Positions 1 through 8,639 of a stretch of DNA of 64,000 bases are shown here, piece after piece. Positions within the stretch are counted from its first letter, which is position 1. Each line of letters opens with the position of its first letter. Below the pieces are notes generated by a model. The model made no database searches. It was not told where the DNA came from and was given only the letters and a program-made list of their open reading frames with translations. Origin of the DNA: Serripes groenlandicus. Its lineage: Eukaryota; Mollusca; Bivalvia; Cardiida; Cardiidae. The DNA lies in assembly GCA_031761405.1 (NCBI GenBank), contig JASEVX010000001.1:48779102-48843101 (forward strand), in the 5' to 3' direction. The translations under genes were made by a program, and so were the position numbers.

Positions 1-102
1 CTTGATGGTCAAAATGAGCCCCGGTAGCTCAATCTCTGATAAGGGCATACAAAAAAATATATAATGGTAGTAGCAGCTTCCCGCCTAAACTCTCGAGAAA
101 AG

Positions 103-365
103 TTCCGGTAGCTGGATTGGTAATGACACAGACTGTCAATGCAGTTGGTTGTAAGTTTGAACCCCAGCTCTGTTGTTACATTCATTTTGACATTTGACAA
201 AAGTCAATGCAACAAGTAACATTTACCACAGATTGGATAACATTCTATGTTGAAAAGGCACTCATGTGGAGTATTGGTGTAAGAAAGCCAGGAAAGCATC
301 CGGGGTGAACTGGCCATCATGTGACATTTTGAAAATGGCATAAAACCTAACCAAATAATCAATCC
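103..365 (+). repeat. tRNA-derived SINE, decayed
   Basis: A tRNA-like head (GGTAGCTGGATTGGTAATG and a B-box-like GTTTGAACCCC near 155-167) is followed by the body seen in the other SINEs of the window (gagtattggtgtaagaaagccagg, then gtgaactggcc) and a degraded AATCAATCC tail. A second head-like fragment (CCCCGGTAGCTCAATC) lies just upstream at about 19-34. It is too decayed to be active. Confidence 0.6.
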
Positions 366-715
366 TTGAAGTCTGGGTTAAATATAGCAATTTTCAAAAG
401 ATTTGTCAGAACAGAACAGATCTGAGAGGAATCCAGCAAGTTGTTCTGTGTGCCATCATCAATCAACAACTAATTGATTGATTCTTAGTGCTTATTTCCA
501 TTTTCAACAACATTTCCGTTTTGTTTTGTAACAACCACAGCACATTAATCAACGATCCCTGGGCGCCACCTCATTAGTTGATCATCAGATAAGAAAGAGA
601 GAAATTCAACAGGTTGTTCAATGTGTGTCATAAATCAACAACATGTTGATTAATTCTTGGTGTTTCATGTCATTTTCAACAGTCTTTCAGATATCTACAG
701 CACATTTATCCATGG

Positions 716-936
716 GGTACTCATCATGGCCGAGTGGTTACCATCATACTTTTGGAAAGGGGCATCCTGGGTTTGCTCCACACTCTGGAAAGTCATGGTT
801 GAGTGCCCTTGGTCTAGGCACATTTCCTATTGCTAAGTACTGGTTTGTTTACAAGGGGATATGAATATGCAAACTGCTGACATGGTAAAACTAGAATTAT
901 CTTGAAAACGGTGTAAAACCCCAATAAAACAAACAA
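716..936 (+). repeat. tRNA-derived SINE with 14-bp target duplication
   Basis: An A-box-like ATGGCCGAGTGGTTA starts the element, and the body (gagtgcccttgg, actggtttgttta) matches the younger SINEs at 5450 and 48114. The tail is AACCCCAATAAAACAAACAA. A perfect direct repeat ACATTTATCCATGG flanks it at 702-715 and 937-950, as expected for LINE-mediated insertion. The B box is degraded. Confidence 0.8.
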
Positions 937-959
937 ACATTTATCCATGGCCGGCTTGT

Positions 960-1150
960 TAGTTGTTTATCCCTTTCCCACAATAAAATACACTTTTTGG
1001 CACCTCTGCAGCAGACGAAGCTTGAAAACAATAAAGCAAAAGGAGAAATTGCTCATTTCATCAACTCTATTTTATAATTCTTCTAATCCTTGGTCCTGCC
1101 TTTGGGATTTTTCCACACAGATTTGTAGTATGTGGGAAAATGGTTATCAG
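960..1150. repeat. MITE-A, decayed copy
   Basis: It has the CCTTTCCCACA start, CTCTGCAGCAGACGA, the central AAAAGGAGAAATTGCTCAT and the TATGTGGGAAAATGGTTA end of MITE-A. TTAA boundaries are lost. Confidence 0.55.
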
Positions 1151-1224
1151 ATAAGAGAGGAATCCAACAAGTTGTTCTGGGTTTCATCAATCAATGACTT
1201 TGTGTTATGGAGTCATGACCATCA

Positions 1225-1384
1225 TTAACCCTTTCCCTCATACAACAATTCTGCAGCAGATGACTTTGTCAAAAAACAGAAAATCTCTATAATTGAATGG
1301 ATAACCTATGACTCAAAGTGGACAACATTGTGTCAAAAGGAGAAGTTGCTCGTCAAAAAGCGGCTATATGAGGGAAAGGGTTAA
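1225..1384. mobile_element. MITE-A, internally deleted copy
   Basis: TTAACCCTTTCCCTCATAC at the left and TATGAGGGAAAGGGTTAA at the right are intact with TTAA at both boundaries. It is 160 bp instead of the usual 230 or so, having lost the second half of the central inverted repeat. Confidence 0.85.
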
Positions 1385-1492
1385 TGGTTGAGGTGATCTC
1401 CATCTTGTTATTTTGTCATCTTTCTATTCTATAATAGCTTTATAAGCTTGGAGCAGTTGGATCTTGGACTAACATGTTAAACAAGTACTTAG

Positions 1493-1722
1493 TTAACCCT
1501 TTCCCTCATATAAACGCTTTCGGATGCCTCTGCAGCAGACGGCTTTTTGAAAACATAGTGACAAAAGAAGAAATTGCACAAAACGTGCAATTTCTCCTTT
1601 TGCCACAATGTTTTCCACTTTTAGTCATAGGTTATCCGTTCAATTATGGAGATTTTCCATTTTTTGACAAAATATGTTCAAAGTCATCTGCTGCAGAATT
1701 GTCGTATGAGGGAAAGGGTTAA
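1493..1722. mobile_element. MITE-A, full-length reference copy (piggyBac-like)
   Basis: This 230-bp element has perfect TTAACCCTTTCCC / GGGAAAGGGTTAA ends. Inside the ends, CTGCAGCAGACG and CGTCTGCTGCAG-type blocks and a central inverted repeat (GAAATTGC..GCAATTTC inside AAAAGAAG..CTCCTTTTGCC) make it nearly palindromic. TTAA boundaries with ends starting CCC are typical of piggyBac-class non-autonomous elements. There is no transposase. It is one of at least fifty full or decayed copies in this window. Confidence 0.85.
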
Positions 1723-2028
1723 TCCTTTTGAAAACATAGTGGCAAAAGAAAGATTGGTACATAATGAGTATTTTCTCTCTTTGCCACAAGTCGTTTGCTG
1801 AAGATTTCTTCTGTGTGTGAAAGGGTTACGAAACAAAATCAAGAAAATATTTTGTCAAAAACAAGAAAACCTCTATAATTGAATGAATAACCTATGACTA
1901 AAAGTGGAAAACATTGTGGCAAAAGGAGAAATTGCTGGTTTTGAGCAATTTCTTCTTTTGTCACTTTGTTTTCAAAAAGCCGTCTGCTGCAGAGGCGTCA
2001 GAAAGTGTCTATATGAGGGAAAGGTTTA
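1719..2028. repeat. Two decayed or truncated MITE-A copies in series
   Basis: A shortened copy (TTAATCCTTTTGAAAACATAG to GTGTGTGAAAGGGTTA, 1719-1827) is followed by a copy lacking its left end (TTTTGTCAAAAACAAG at 1852 to TATGAGGGAAAGGTTTAA at 2028). The translated 'FCHFVFKKPSAAEASES' type peptides from these elements recur in many copies and are not real proteins. Confidence 0.7.
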
Positions 2029-2150
2029 AATCACATTTGCATGCTAAGTTGTTTTCGTCTCTGCTACAATGTGTTGTCTGTAAAAAAAAAAAAATTCTGC
2101 TTCCAAATTTTTATTGTAATAGGATCTGGGACAGAATGAAAGTGTCAATT

Positions 2151-2207
2151 AGTTTGGATCTACAGATCAGGCCCCACTTTTTATGAGGTGTGATCTGGAT
2201 CCAAACT
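2151..2207. repeat. Short inverted repeat AGTTTGGATC
   Basis: AGTTTGGATC at 2151-2160 pairs perfectly with GATCCAAACT at 2198-2207, with a second weaker pairing (GATCAGG/GTGATCT) inside. It may be the terminal hairpin of a small foldback element of unknown family. Confidence 0.4.
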
Positions 2208-2369
2208 GTTTATAAAATACATGAACAGTGTAGAAACTTCTTATTCAGAAAATCTTTTTAATGCCATATTACACAATTTGGGTGAGCAACAAAATTTAAT
2301 GAAACACTGCAAAGTCATCTTCCCCCCTACCAGATGCCCATGCAGTATGCCAGCCATTACCAACTATGA

Positions 2370-2556
2370 TAACCCTTTTCAACATACAACAAATTGGCAG
2401 CAGATGACTTTGAAAGCATCTAAGCAGAAATAAATGAAAATCTCAAAAAATGATTTGATAGTGATGAAAACATTGTGGCAAAAGGAGAAATTGCCATCAA
2501 AAGCCACCAGCTGCAGATGCCTCAAAATGGGTCTACAAGTGGGAAAATGGTTCTAT
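2370..2556. repeat. MITE-A, diverged copy
   Basis: TAACCCTTTTCAACATACAACAAA opens it, GGCAGCAGATGACTTTGAAA and CATTGTGGCAAAAGGAGAAA are recognisable, and ACAAGTGGGAAAATGGTTC closes it. TTAA sites are degraded. Confidence 0.65.
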
Positions 2557-2698
2557 TGGGCTATGTCCATCATTGGGGCAATCAATATAATGGGATGGTC
2601 TACCTTATCATTTACTCCTTTCAGTTCTTTACTACCACTATCTCCTACCTTATCTTGCTATGGTATTTTTGTGTCATTATTCTTGTTTTCTCTTTCCT

Positions 2699-2912
2699 TA
2701 CCCCTTTAAAACTTACAGATGCTTTCTGACGCATTTACTGCAGACTATGATTAAAGACAATGAGCAATTTCTCCTTATGCCACAATGTTTTCAAACTCTA
2801 TTTAATTATTAAACTGTAAATTATAAATTTACATATTGAGAACTTTTAAATTTTTGGCCAAGCTGTTTTCAAAGTCGGCTGCTGCAGATTTTCTGTATGT
2901 GGAACAGTCTAT
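2699..2912. repeat. MITE-A, diverged copy
   Basis: It begins ACCCCTTTAAAACTTACAGATGC, keeps TGAGCAATTTCTCCTTATG and TCGGCTGCTGCAGATTT, and ends CTGTATGTGGAACAGTCTA. Both ends are eroded. Confidence 0.6.
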
Positions 2913-2966
2913 GGCTAAATATAAAATGAGTTATTTGAGGTTTTTTTCTTCCTAAAATTCTGTAAT

Positions 2967-3046
2967 ACGATGAGTAAGAATGGTTGAGTGTCGAGTAAGA
3001 ATGGTTGAGTGTCGAGTAAGAAAGGTCGAGTGTCGAGTTAGAAAAG
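2967..3046 (-). repeat. 21-bp minisatellite
   Basis: Three units of about 21 bp (GAGTAAGAATGGTTGAGTGTC type) lie head to tail. The same unit in opposite orientation forms the larger array at 5237-5416. The short open frames read through it are by-products of the repeat. Confidence 0.85.
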
Positions 3047-3307
3047 TCTGGAAAGTAAAACAAAATATGTAACTATAAACTCATACAGTTATGTATGGCA
3101 TATTCTTATGTTGTCCCACATAGTGGATTGAATTAATGTCTTCAAAAATCCAAATAAATTGTACATGATCAAACACTATGTACCAAAACTATAATTATGA
3201 CCCTGGCACAGACAAGCAATAAGTACACTCATGAGACTATTATTTTTAAGAGCAAGTGATGACAGTATCTAATTTATGTGGTATAATGGTAGCAGGCATT
3301 CATTAAT

Positions 3308-3600
3308 ACGGTTAAGCCTAGTTATACCCCCTTCAAAGAAGAGGGGGTATATAGGAGTCACTGTGTTGGGCTGTCTGTCTGTTTGTCTGTCTGAAGCCAT
3401 ATTTTGTCCGGCCTATTTCTTACAAACCACTGGGTGGAATTCAATAAAATCTTACATGAAGCTTCTATACCAAGAGGAGATGTAAGGGGTTACAATTGCA
3501 TGTTATTTTACATGTTATTTTACAGAGTTATGGCCCTTTTACTTATTAAGTTATGGTGTAGGTCAAGGTGCTGTATAGGGGGTATTTATCATCTTCAGTG
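3308..3600 (+). repeat. Hairpin-ended, GACA/GTCT-containing element (family T)
   Basis: It starts with a strong terminal hairpin: ATACCCCCT and AGGGGGTAT pair around a 9-nt loop. TATATAGGAGTCACTGTGT, a GTCTGTCTGTTTGTC microsatellite and a body follow, matching the reverse copy at 60315-60597. It ends near CATCTTCAGT. No open frame of note is present. The superfamily is not identified. Confidence 0.65.
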
Positions 3601-3606
3601 ATAGTT

Positions 3607-4668
3607 CTAGTTCTGTCCTGGATTGGCTCCCCGGTATGTCCTGGATGGTGGCCCAGGAGAAACCGTGTCAAACCGGGAACACAACCATGGTAGCACCGTA
3701 GAAAATTTGGATGATCCTTGATGAACTTGATTGATCCGGAGAAATCCCGCAGATCGTCCCGAATGTTTAAAATGTTTAACACAATCAGGAGTCACCGGGA
3801 GAAATATCAATATCAAGAAACGGCATTATCCAGGCAGGTCCGGCACAACGCCGGACCGGGTCTCTATTGTGGCTCTTCTGTGATAGTCTGTAGTAATCCG
3901 GGGCGGTCAGGAATACTCCACAGGTAGACATACGGTGAACCCCCGAGTTAACCCGGCATAGCTACGGCGTATGCCGGTAAAGCCCTGTTTTGCACCAGTG
4001 GAGTTAGGGACTGACGCGGTCTGAGCCGGATTAGCAGATGATTAACAACAGCGTATGCCGGCATTTCGCCGGTTGAAGCCGGTAGACCCCCATTTCATTA
4101 TGAAATGACCCGGTTAATGCCGGATTATCCCGTTTCCGCGACGGTAACAGATAAGAAGTTAGGTGTAGCCCCGGATAAATTCCCGGTGTATATAAAGTAT
4201 CGTGTACAATTAGGTTCCCCATCAATGTAATTTGAGAGCAAGAGGATATGAGCAAAACTGATGCTGATCTGCACTTGTCTCAGTTTATATACCGGTACTA
4301 TCCGGTTACCACCAGGGGGCACCGGGTGTCACCGTGGCACCACTGACGCACGACCGGGCTTCTACCGGGTGAGACCGGCAGAGCCGTAACACGATCGTGG
4401 TCTCAACAGCTGGGACCAGGATACGACCTGGGTCACTGCGGGATGGATCATGAAACACACCGGCGTGACACCCAAAAAAAAATCCAACGGGGTAATCCGG
4501 AAACAAATGGGGGCATCCGGCTTCTAAACCGTGGGCACTCCGGGACAGCGACAGGAATATGAGAATGCAATTGATTTTTCTTGCGTGCCAGAAAAATCAA
4601 TTGCATTCTCATACCGGCTAGTCTTCACAGGGGGATACCGGGACCTGAACTGGGACAGTGAGAACTAG
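3607..4668. mobile_element. Unclassified TIR element rich in CCGG
   Basis: CTAGTTCTGTCC at the left and its near-complement at the right (GGACAGTGAGAACTAG, with a 4-nt offset), plus CCGGTAT / ATACCGG just inside, mark inverted ends of about 30 bp. The 1.06-kb interior is much more GC- and CpG-rich than its surroundings and holds about thirty CCGG sites by eye. It sits directly next to the end of the family T element. No transposase-like frame was found and no target duplication is evident. The boundaries rest on a single copy. Confidence 0.5.
4558..4613. repeat. Perfect 24-bp stem, 8-nt loop hairpin
   Basis: The arms 4558-4581 and 4590-4613 are exact reverse complements around the loop TGCGTGCC. 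It lies inside the CCGG-rich element, about 55 bp from its right end. A perfect stem this long is unusual in otherwise eroded repeat DNA. It could be a young foldback, a structural part of the element or a small-RNA hairpin. Confidence 0.8.
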
Positions 4669-4689
4669 GCTTTGCATGTTTACAAAAGT

Positions 4690-4962
4690 TATTTTCAGCT
4701 GCTATTATGTACCCCCAACTTGTACTCTGGGATTAGCACTGTTGATTGAAGTTATTTTTTATATTGACAAATCCCTAAATTTCTCTCAGTTGTGACATTA
4801 ATTATCAAAATAAATGTCACTATATGTACACTGTTTTTAGTTAATCTAAGAATTTACACATTTGGCCAACATTTTTTTTTAATGTTTTACGAGAATGCCT
4901 GCCCAATTTTTTCCAAAAATGAAATAAAAAATAAAACAGTTTTGAGTTCATTTTATTTTTTA
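4690..4962. other. AT-rich stretch, nothing recognised
   Basis: I see no gene, terminal repeat or tandem structure here. Confidence 0.5.
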
Positions 4963-5222
4963 GCTCACCTGAGCTTTGCTCAAGGCGAGTTATTGTGATA
5001 GCCTTTTGTCCGGCGTCCGGCGTGCGTCAACTTCTTCTCCTCAGTAAGCAGTGGGTCAATTGGGATGAAACTTCACAGAAAGCATCCTCTCAATGACCTC
5101 ATTAGATTTTTTTCCTCTCAATGACCTCATTAGATAAGTTTTGGGATCTATGCAGAATTCTGGTTTCCATGGCAACGAAATGAAAAAAAAACACCAAAAT
5201 TCTTGGCAGATTAACAACCAAA
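4963..5222 (-). repeat. 'gctcacctga' element (family H2), truncated
   Basis: It begins with the reverse complement of the family's right end (TTTTAGCTCACCTGAGC) and contains GTCCGGCGTCC, the conserved GTGGGTCAATTGGGATGAAAC block and GGTTTCCATGGCAACG. The left half and terminal hairpin seen in the 29401 copy are missing. A 27-bp block (tttttcctctcaatgacctc) is tandemly duplicated near 5085-5135. Confidence 0.65.
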
Positions 5223-5236
5223 AATATGGTTCTTTT

Positions 5237-5416
5237 CTTACTCGACACTTCTTACTCGACCATTCTTACTCGACCTTTCTTACTTGACACTCGACCATTC
5301 TTCCTCGACACTCGACCATTCTTACTCGACCATTCTTACTTGGCACTCCACCATTCTTACTCGACACTCGACCATTCTTACTCGACACTCAACCTTTCTT
5401 ACTCGACACTCGACAA
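5237..5416 (+). repeat. 21-bp minisatellite array
   Basis: Irregular repetition of TTCTTACTCGACACTCGACCA-like units (about eight to nine) is the same sequence as 2967-3046 in the opposite orientation. Both overlapping open frames across it come from the repeat. Confidence 0.85.
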
Positions 5417-5449
5417 TTAGAAACCCTGCCTTGTCCTCCCAGGTGGCCA

Positions 5450-5680
5450 GGAATCAGCTGTGGTCGAGTGGTTAGCGTCGGGGATTTCGAAACCGGGTGT
5501 CCCGGGTTCGATCCCCAGTCGCGGCACTACGGTCATGGTGGAGTGCCCTTGGGCAAGGCACATTTTCTAGCCTAGTACTGGTTTGTTTACCCAGGGATCA
5601 TGAATAATTAAATTTAAATGCGCGCTAAATGACCTTAGCTGTTGATGCGCCGTAAAACAATATACATTTATTCATTCATT
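5450..5680 (+). repeat. tRNA-derived SINE, full length with 12-bp target duplication
   Basis: The head has an A box (TGGTCGAGTGGTTAGCG) and a B box (GGTTCGATCCC), as in a serine/leucine-type tRNA, and is followed by GCACTACGGTCATGG, a conserved body (TAGCCTAGTACTGGTTTG) and an ATTCATTCATT tail. CCCAGGTGGCCA is repeated exactly at 5438-5449 and 5681-5692. The intact promoter boxes suggest a young copy. Confidence 0.9.
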
Positions 5681-5692
5681 CCCAGGTGGCCA

Positions 5693-6461
5693 TCTCATAA
5701 AGAAAATTGCTGTGAAGTTTGGTTAAAATTTACCTAGTGATTTACAGGGAGATGTTGAAATAGTTGATTAGAAAATCCATTGATCCTCTTAAAGTTCACT
5801 ATTAAGATCACAATACACCAAATAAATTCCTTTATTGTTCCCATGTAAATTGACCAGTTTCAGTCCTCAATTGTCACACTTTCTAAGTGTTTCTAATGTA
5901 GAACACCATATATATCATTGAAAAGAGTTACCTCTAAGCTTTAAAACAATCCAAAGAAAATGAAGGGTCATGCAAATTATGCAAGAAAGAATTCACAAGG
6001 CAAAAATCGTCATTTTGGGCCAAATCAGGCCAGGACAAAACCGATGTTTAGCATTCTCTACTTTCACTTTCAAACAAGGTCAAAACACTAAAAGTAATCA
6101 AATCAATCATTTCCAGTGCATTCTATCCACATTTCGGTCATAATTATATTCAATGCATTCTGGTGATGGTATACACTAATTTCTATGCAAACAAAGGTTT
6201 CTTTAGGGACTATTTGGGTGTAGATCAGCATGACAGTGGATGTATTTGGCGAAATAATATGGGATTCTGCCCCCATGCACACCAATAGGGAACTTGCATA
6301 TGGGTATGATCAGTTACTTGCTCAATAAGACTTTCAGGTTTTAACCATTTCTTTTATGTCATAATTTCCAGCTGACAAAGTTTGAATTAAAACGGTGTGA
6401 AATGGAGAAATATCTCAATATTTCCTTTTTCCTTAATATTTTCAACTCTGGATTCAACTTT
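5693..6461. other. No gene or clear repeat recognised
   Basis: Only short AT-rich open frames occur (the longest is 60 codons on minus at 6103-6285), with no recognisable family. No terminal repeats were seen. Confidence 0.4.
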
Positions 6462-6693
6462 TTAACCCTTTCTCACCTGCAGATGCATTTTAACGCAATA
6501 ACAGCAGAAGAATTTTGAAAACATTGTGGCCAAAGGTGACATTGCTCATGATGAGCAATTTCACCTTTGGCCACAATGTTTTCAACTTTATTTTACATAA
6601 ATTAAGATATCTTTTATGGAGATTTTTCAGGTTTTTGTCACTATGTCTTCAAAGTAGTCTGCTGCTTATTTGCTGTATGTGGGAAAGGGTTAA
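6462..6693. mobile_element. MITE-A, complete copy
   Basis: TTAACCCTTTCTCACCTGCAG to TATGTGGGAAAGGGTTAA, 232 bp with TTAA at both ends. It belongs to a subfamily with a central GGCCAAAGGTGA / TCACCTTTGGCC inverted repeat, shared with 55460-55686. Confidence 0.85.
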
Positions 6694-6889
6694 CCATGTG
6701 TTATAAGATTTTCCTCAGATGTTGATAAAGCAAACAATTGTAGAAATATCATACCAGAAAGCAAGTGTATATGATATAAACCCTTTCTTAGGTATCTGAA
6801 ACATTTTTGTGGCAACAAGAGTCAACTGTGGTCAACTATTCCATGATAAATGATAGTTATGTTACATAGTTTTGTCTTAATAGCTTTTA

Positions 6890-7109
6890 TAAGTTGTCTG
6901 CTGAAGATCTGAAGCTTGCAATTTTTGAAAACAAAATTTGGCAAATGGAGAAAATGCCCATGATGAACAATTTCTCCTTTTTGCCAACATGTTTTCCATT
7001 CAAGTCTAGTCAATGATTACACATACCTATAGAGATGTTCCATAGTTTTGTCTTAATGGTTTTTTTAGTTATCTGTTGAAAAATTGTTGTATGTGGAAAA
7101 AGGTTTAAG
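6890..7109. repeat. MITE-A, decayed copy
   Basis: GTCTGCTGAAGAT, AACAATTTCTCCTTTTTGCC and the end TTGTATGTGGAAAAAGGTTTAAG are recognisable. The left end is not clear. Confidence 0.5.
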
Positions 7110-7732
7110 TATATAGCTTGTGAAAACCAATATACAATTACATTTGGTTTACTTGTAATAGCTTTCAGATTGCTTTTATCCAATTACTTTACTGTCATTC
7201 TTCTCAGAAAAATATGCTGTCAATTTGTTTACAGTGTCTCATTCAAAGTATTTTCAAAATGGGATTAATGTCTACAATTCTGACATAAGTTTGTTAAAAG
7301 GGGGAAGCTTTTAACAGCAATTCAAAGCACTAAATTTGCCAAGCAGTTCCAGCTTGGTTTCTTCACCTTGTTTTATTTTGTAACATTAAATATATGAAGC
7401 AGACTTTAAAAATCATGTAGAGGAAAATTCAATTGAGTAAAAAGCATTGTTGAAAAAGGTAAAATAATCATTTTGCTGCAAGAGCATCAAACTATTGCGG
7501 CATATGGGAAAAGGTTTATAACTACCTGCTATTGTCACACCTGTATTTTTCCTGTAAGTGCATAAATTCATATTTCTGTAAAATCATCTTCATAAAACTT
7601 CTTTATACAAACCTTAATTCTTATTATATATCAATGTAAATTGATGTGTTAGTCGTGGTGCTCGAAAACAGTTAATTTTCCTACAAAAGATATTTGCGCA
7701 CAGCCATCAATTCTGAAAATTACCGTTGTACA
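7110..7732. other. Mostly unassigned; one MITE-A remnant
   Basis: A MITE-A right end (GCATATGGGAAAAGGTTTA, about 7500-7518) and its possible interior from 7400 are visible. The rest is AT-rich with no recognised feature. Confidence 0.4.
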
Positions 7733-7738
7733 TAGATG

Positions 7739-8383
7739 CATACTTACCAACCCTCCAGATTCAATCGTGAGTCTCACGATTCTCATGAATAGGGTAACCC
7801 TACGATCGTGAGGTAAAAACTCACGATTTTTGAAATTTAAAGAAGAATTATTTTTTTTTAAATCATGAAGATTTGAATGTACTGAAAATTACTACAACCA
7901 TTTTGTAACTCCCTGTGTCATTAGATTAACAAAGATTCCATTGGTACTCAGTATTTCATTCAAAAGTAGGTATAATTTAAATGTGCCAGTGGTTAAGATT
8001 TTTCTTTCTTGGATGCAATATGAAAAGTCATTGACACATTACAGACAACTTGCTTGATTTTCTTAGATAACCACAATTAAAAGGTTTTTTTAATATCAAT
8101 GCATGGATTTGAAAACATGCCAAAATAATTTTTAAATGCTAACATACAGTTGAAAATATTCTGTTAAATAGAAAACATTCTCAAAATAAGTCTACATGTA
8201 TTTTATTCTTTTCCTATAAATATTGAAAATATTGTCTTCTGCATAGTTATGTAAATTCCATTCTATCGTTAACATTTTTACTGTTAAATTCATCGCACTG
8301 AAATTCACCCCCTTCAAACCCCAATCTCCCATTTTGAGATCATGAAACTCCCCCTTGAGAATGAGAAAAGGTTGGTAAGCATG
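7739..8383. mobile_element. Unclassified 645-bp DNA transposon with 14-bp TIR and 6-bp TSD
   Basis: The ends CATACTTACCAACC and GGTTGGTAAGCATG are inverted copies with one mismatch, and TAGATG flanks them directly at 7733-7738 and 8384-8389. Near the left end CGTGAG/CTCACG is repeated four times, including a perfect ATCGTGAG-T-CTCACGAT palindrome. An 86-codon minus frame near the right end matches nothing I know. It is probably non-autonomous. Confidence 0.65.
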
Positions 8384-8639
8384 TAGATGTGTTTTGTCAA
8401 GCGAATTATGTCTGACAGTCTTTAGCATTGACTGCAGAGAAAAGATCAACATTATTATTTTTAAAATTCACAAAAAGAATCTACATAAAAAATAGAACTA
8501 TGATGGATGTTGAAAGAATATTTTTTTAGCATGTGATTCCATTTTTCTATAATGATTATAAAAAGTGTAACTTGGTAACTGCTTGTGCATATAAGGTCTT
8601 CTGAGACTCTAATTAATATGAAAGGCTCTTTCTCCAATC

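Larger units (their letters stand above)
412..1224. repeat. Diverged tandem repeat of about 175 bp
   Basis: Related blocks recur at about 412, 587 and 1148. Each has a gagaggaatccaacaagttgttc core, then CATCAATCAAC, and the first two continue to a 'cagcacatt' motif. The second block is interrupted by a SINE at 716-936, and decayed MITE-A sequence lies before the third. No coding potential is seen. Confidence 0.5.

Noticed and set aside
1914..2186. Recurring peptides such as FCHYVFKKPSAAEASES in frames at 1914, 21811, 36719, 44934 and 58837
   Set aside because: All are translations of the MITE-A central and right parts. The frames start and stop at element boundaries and have no coding constraint.
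5237..5416. Regularly spaced short repeats, considered as CRISPR
   Set aside because: Units are contiguous minisatellite copies without unique spacers, in a eukaryotic repeat context.
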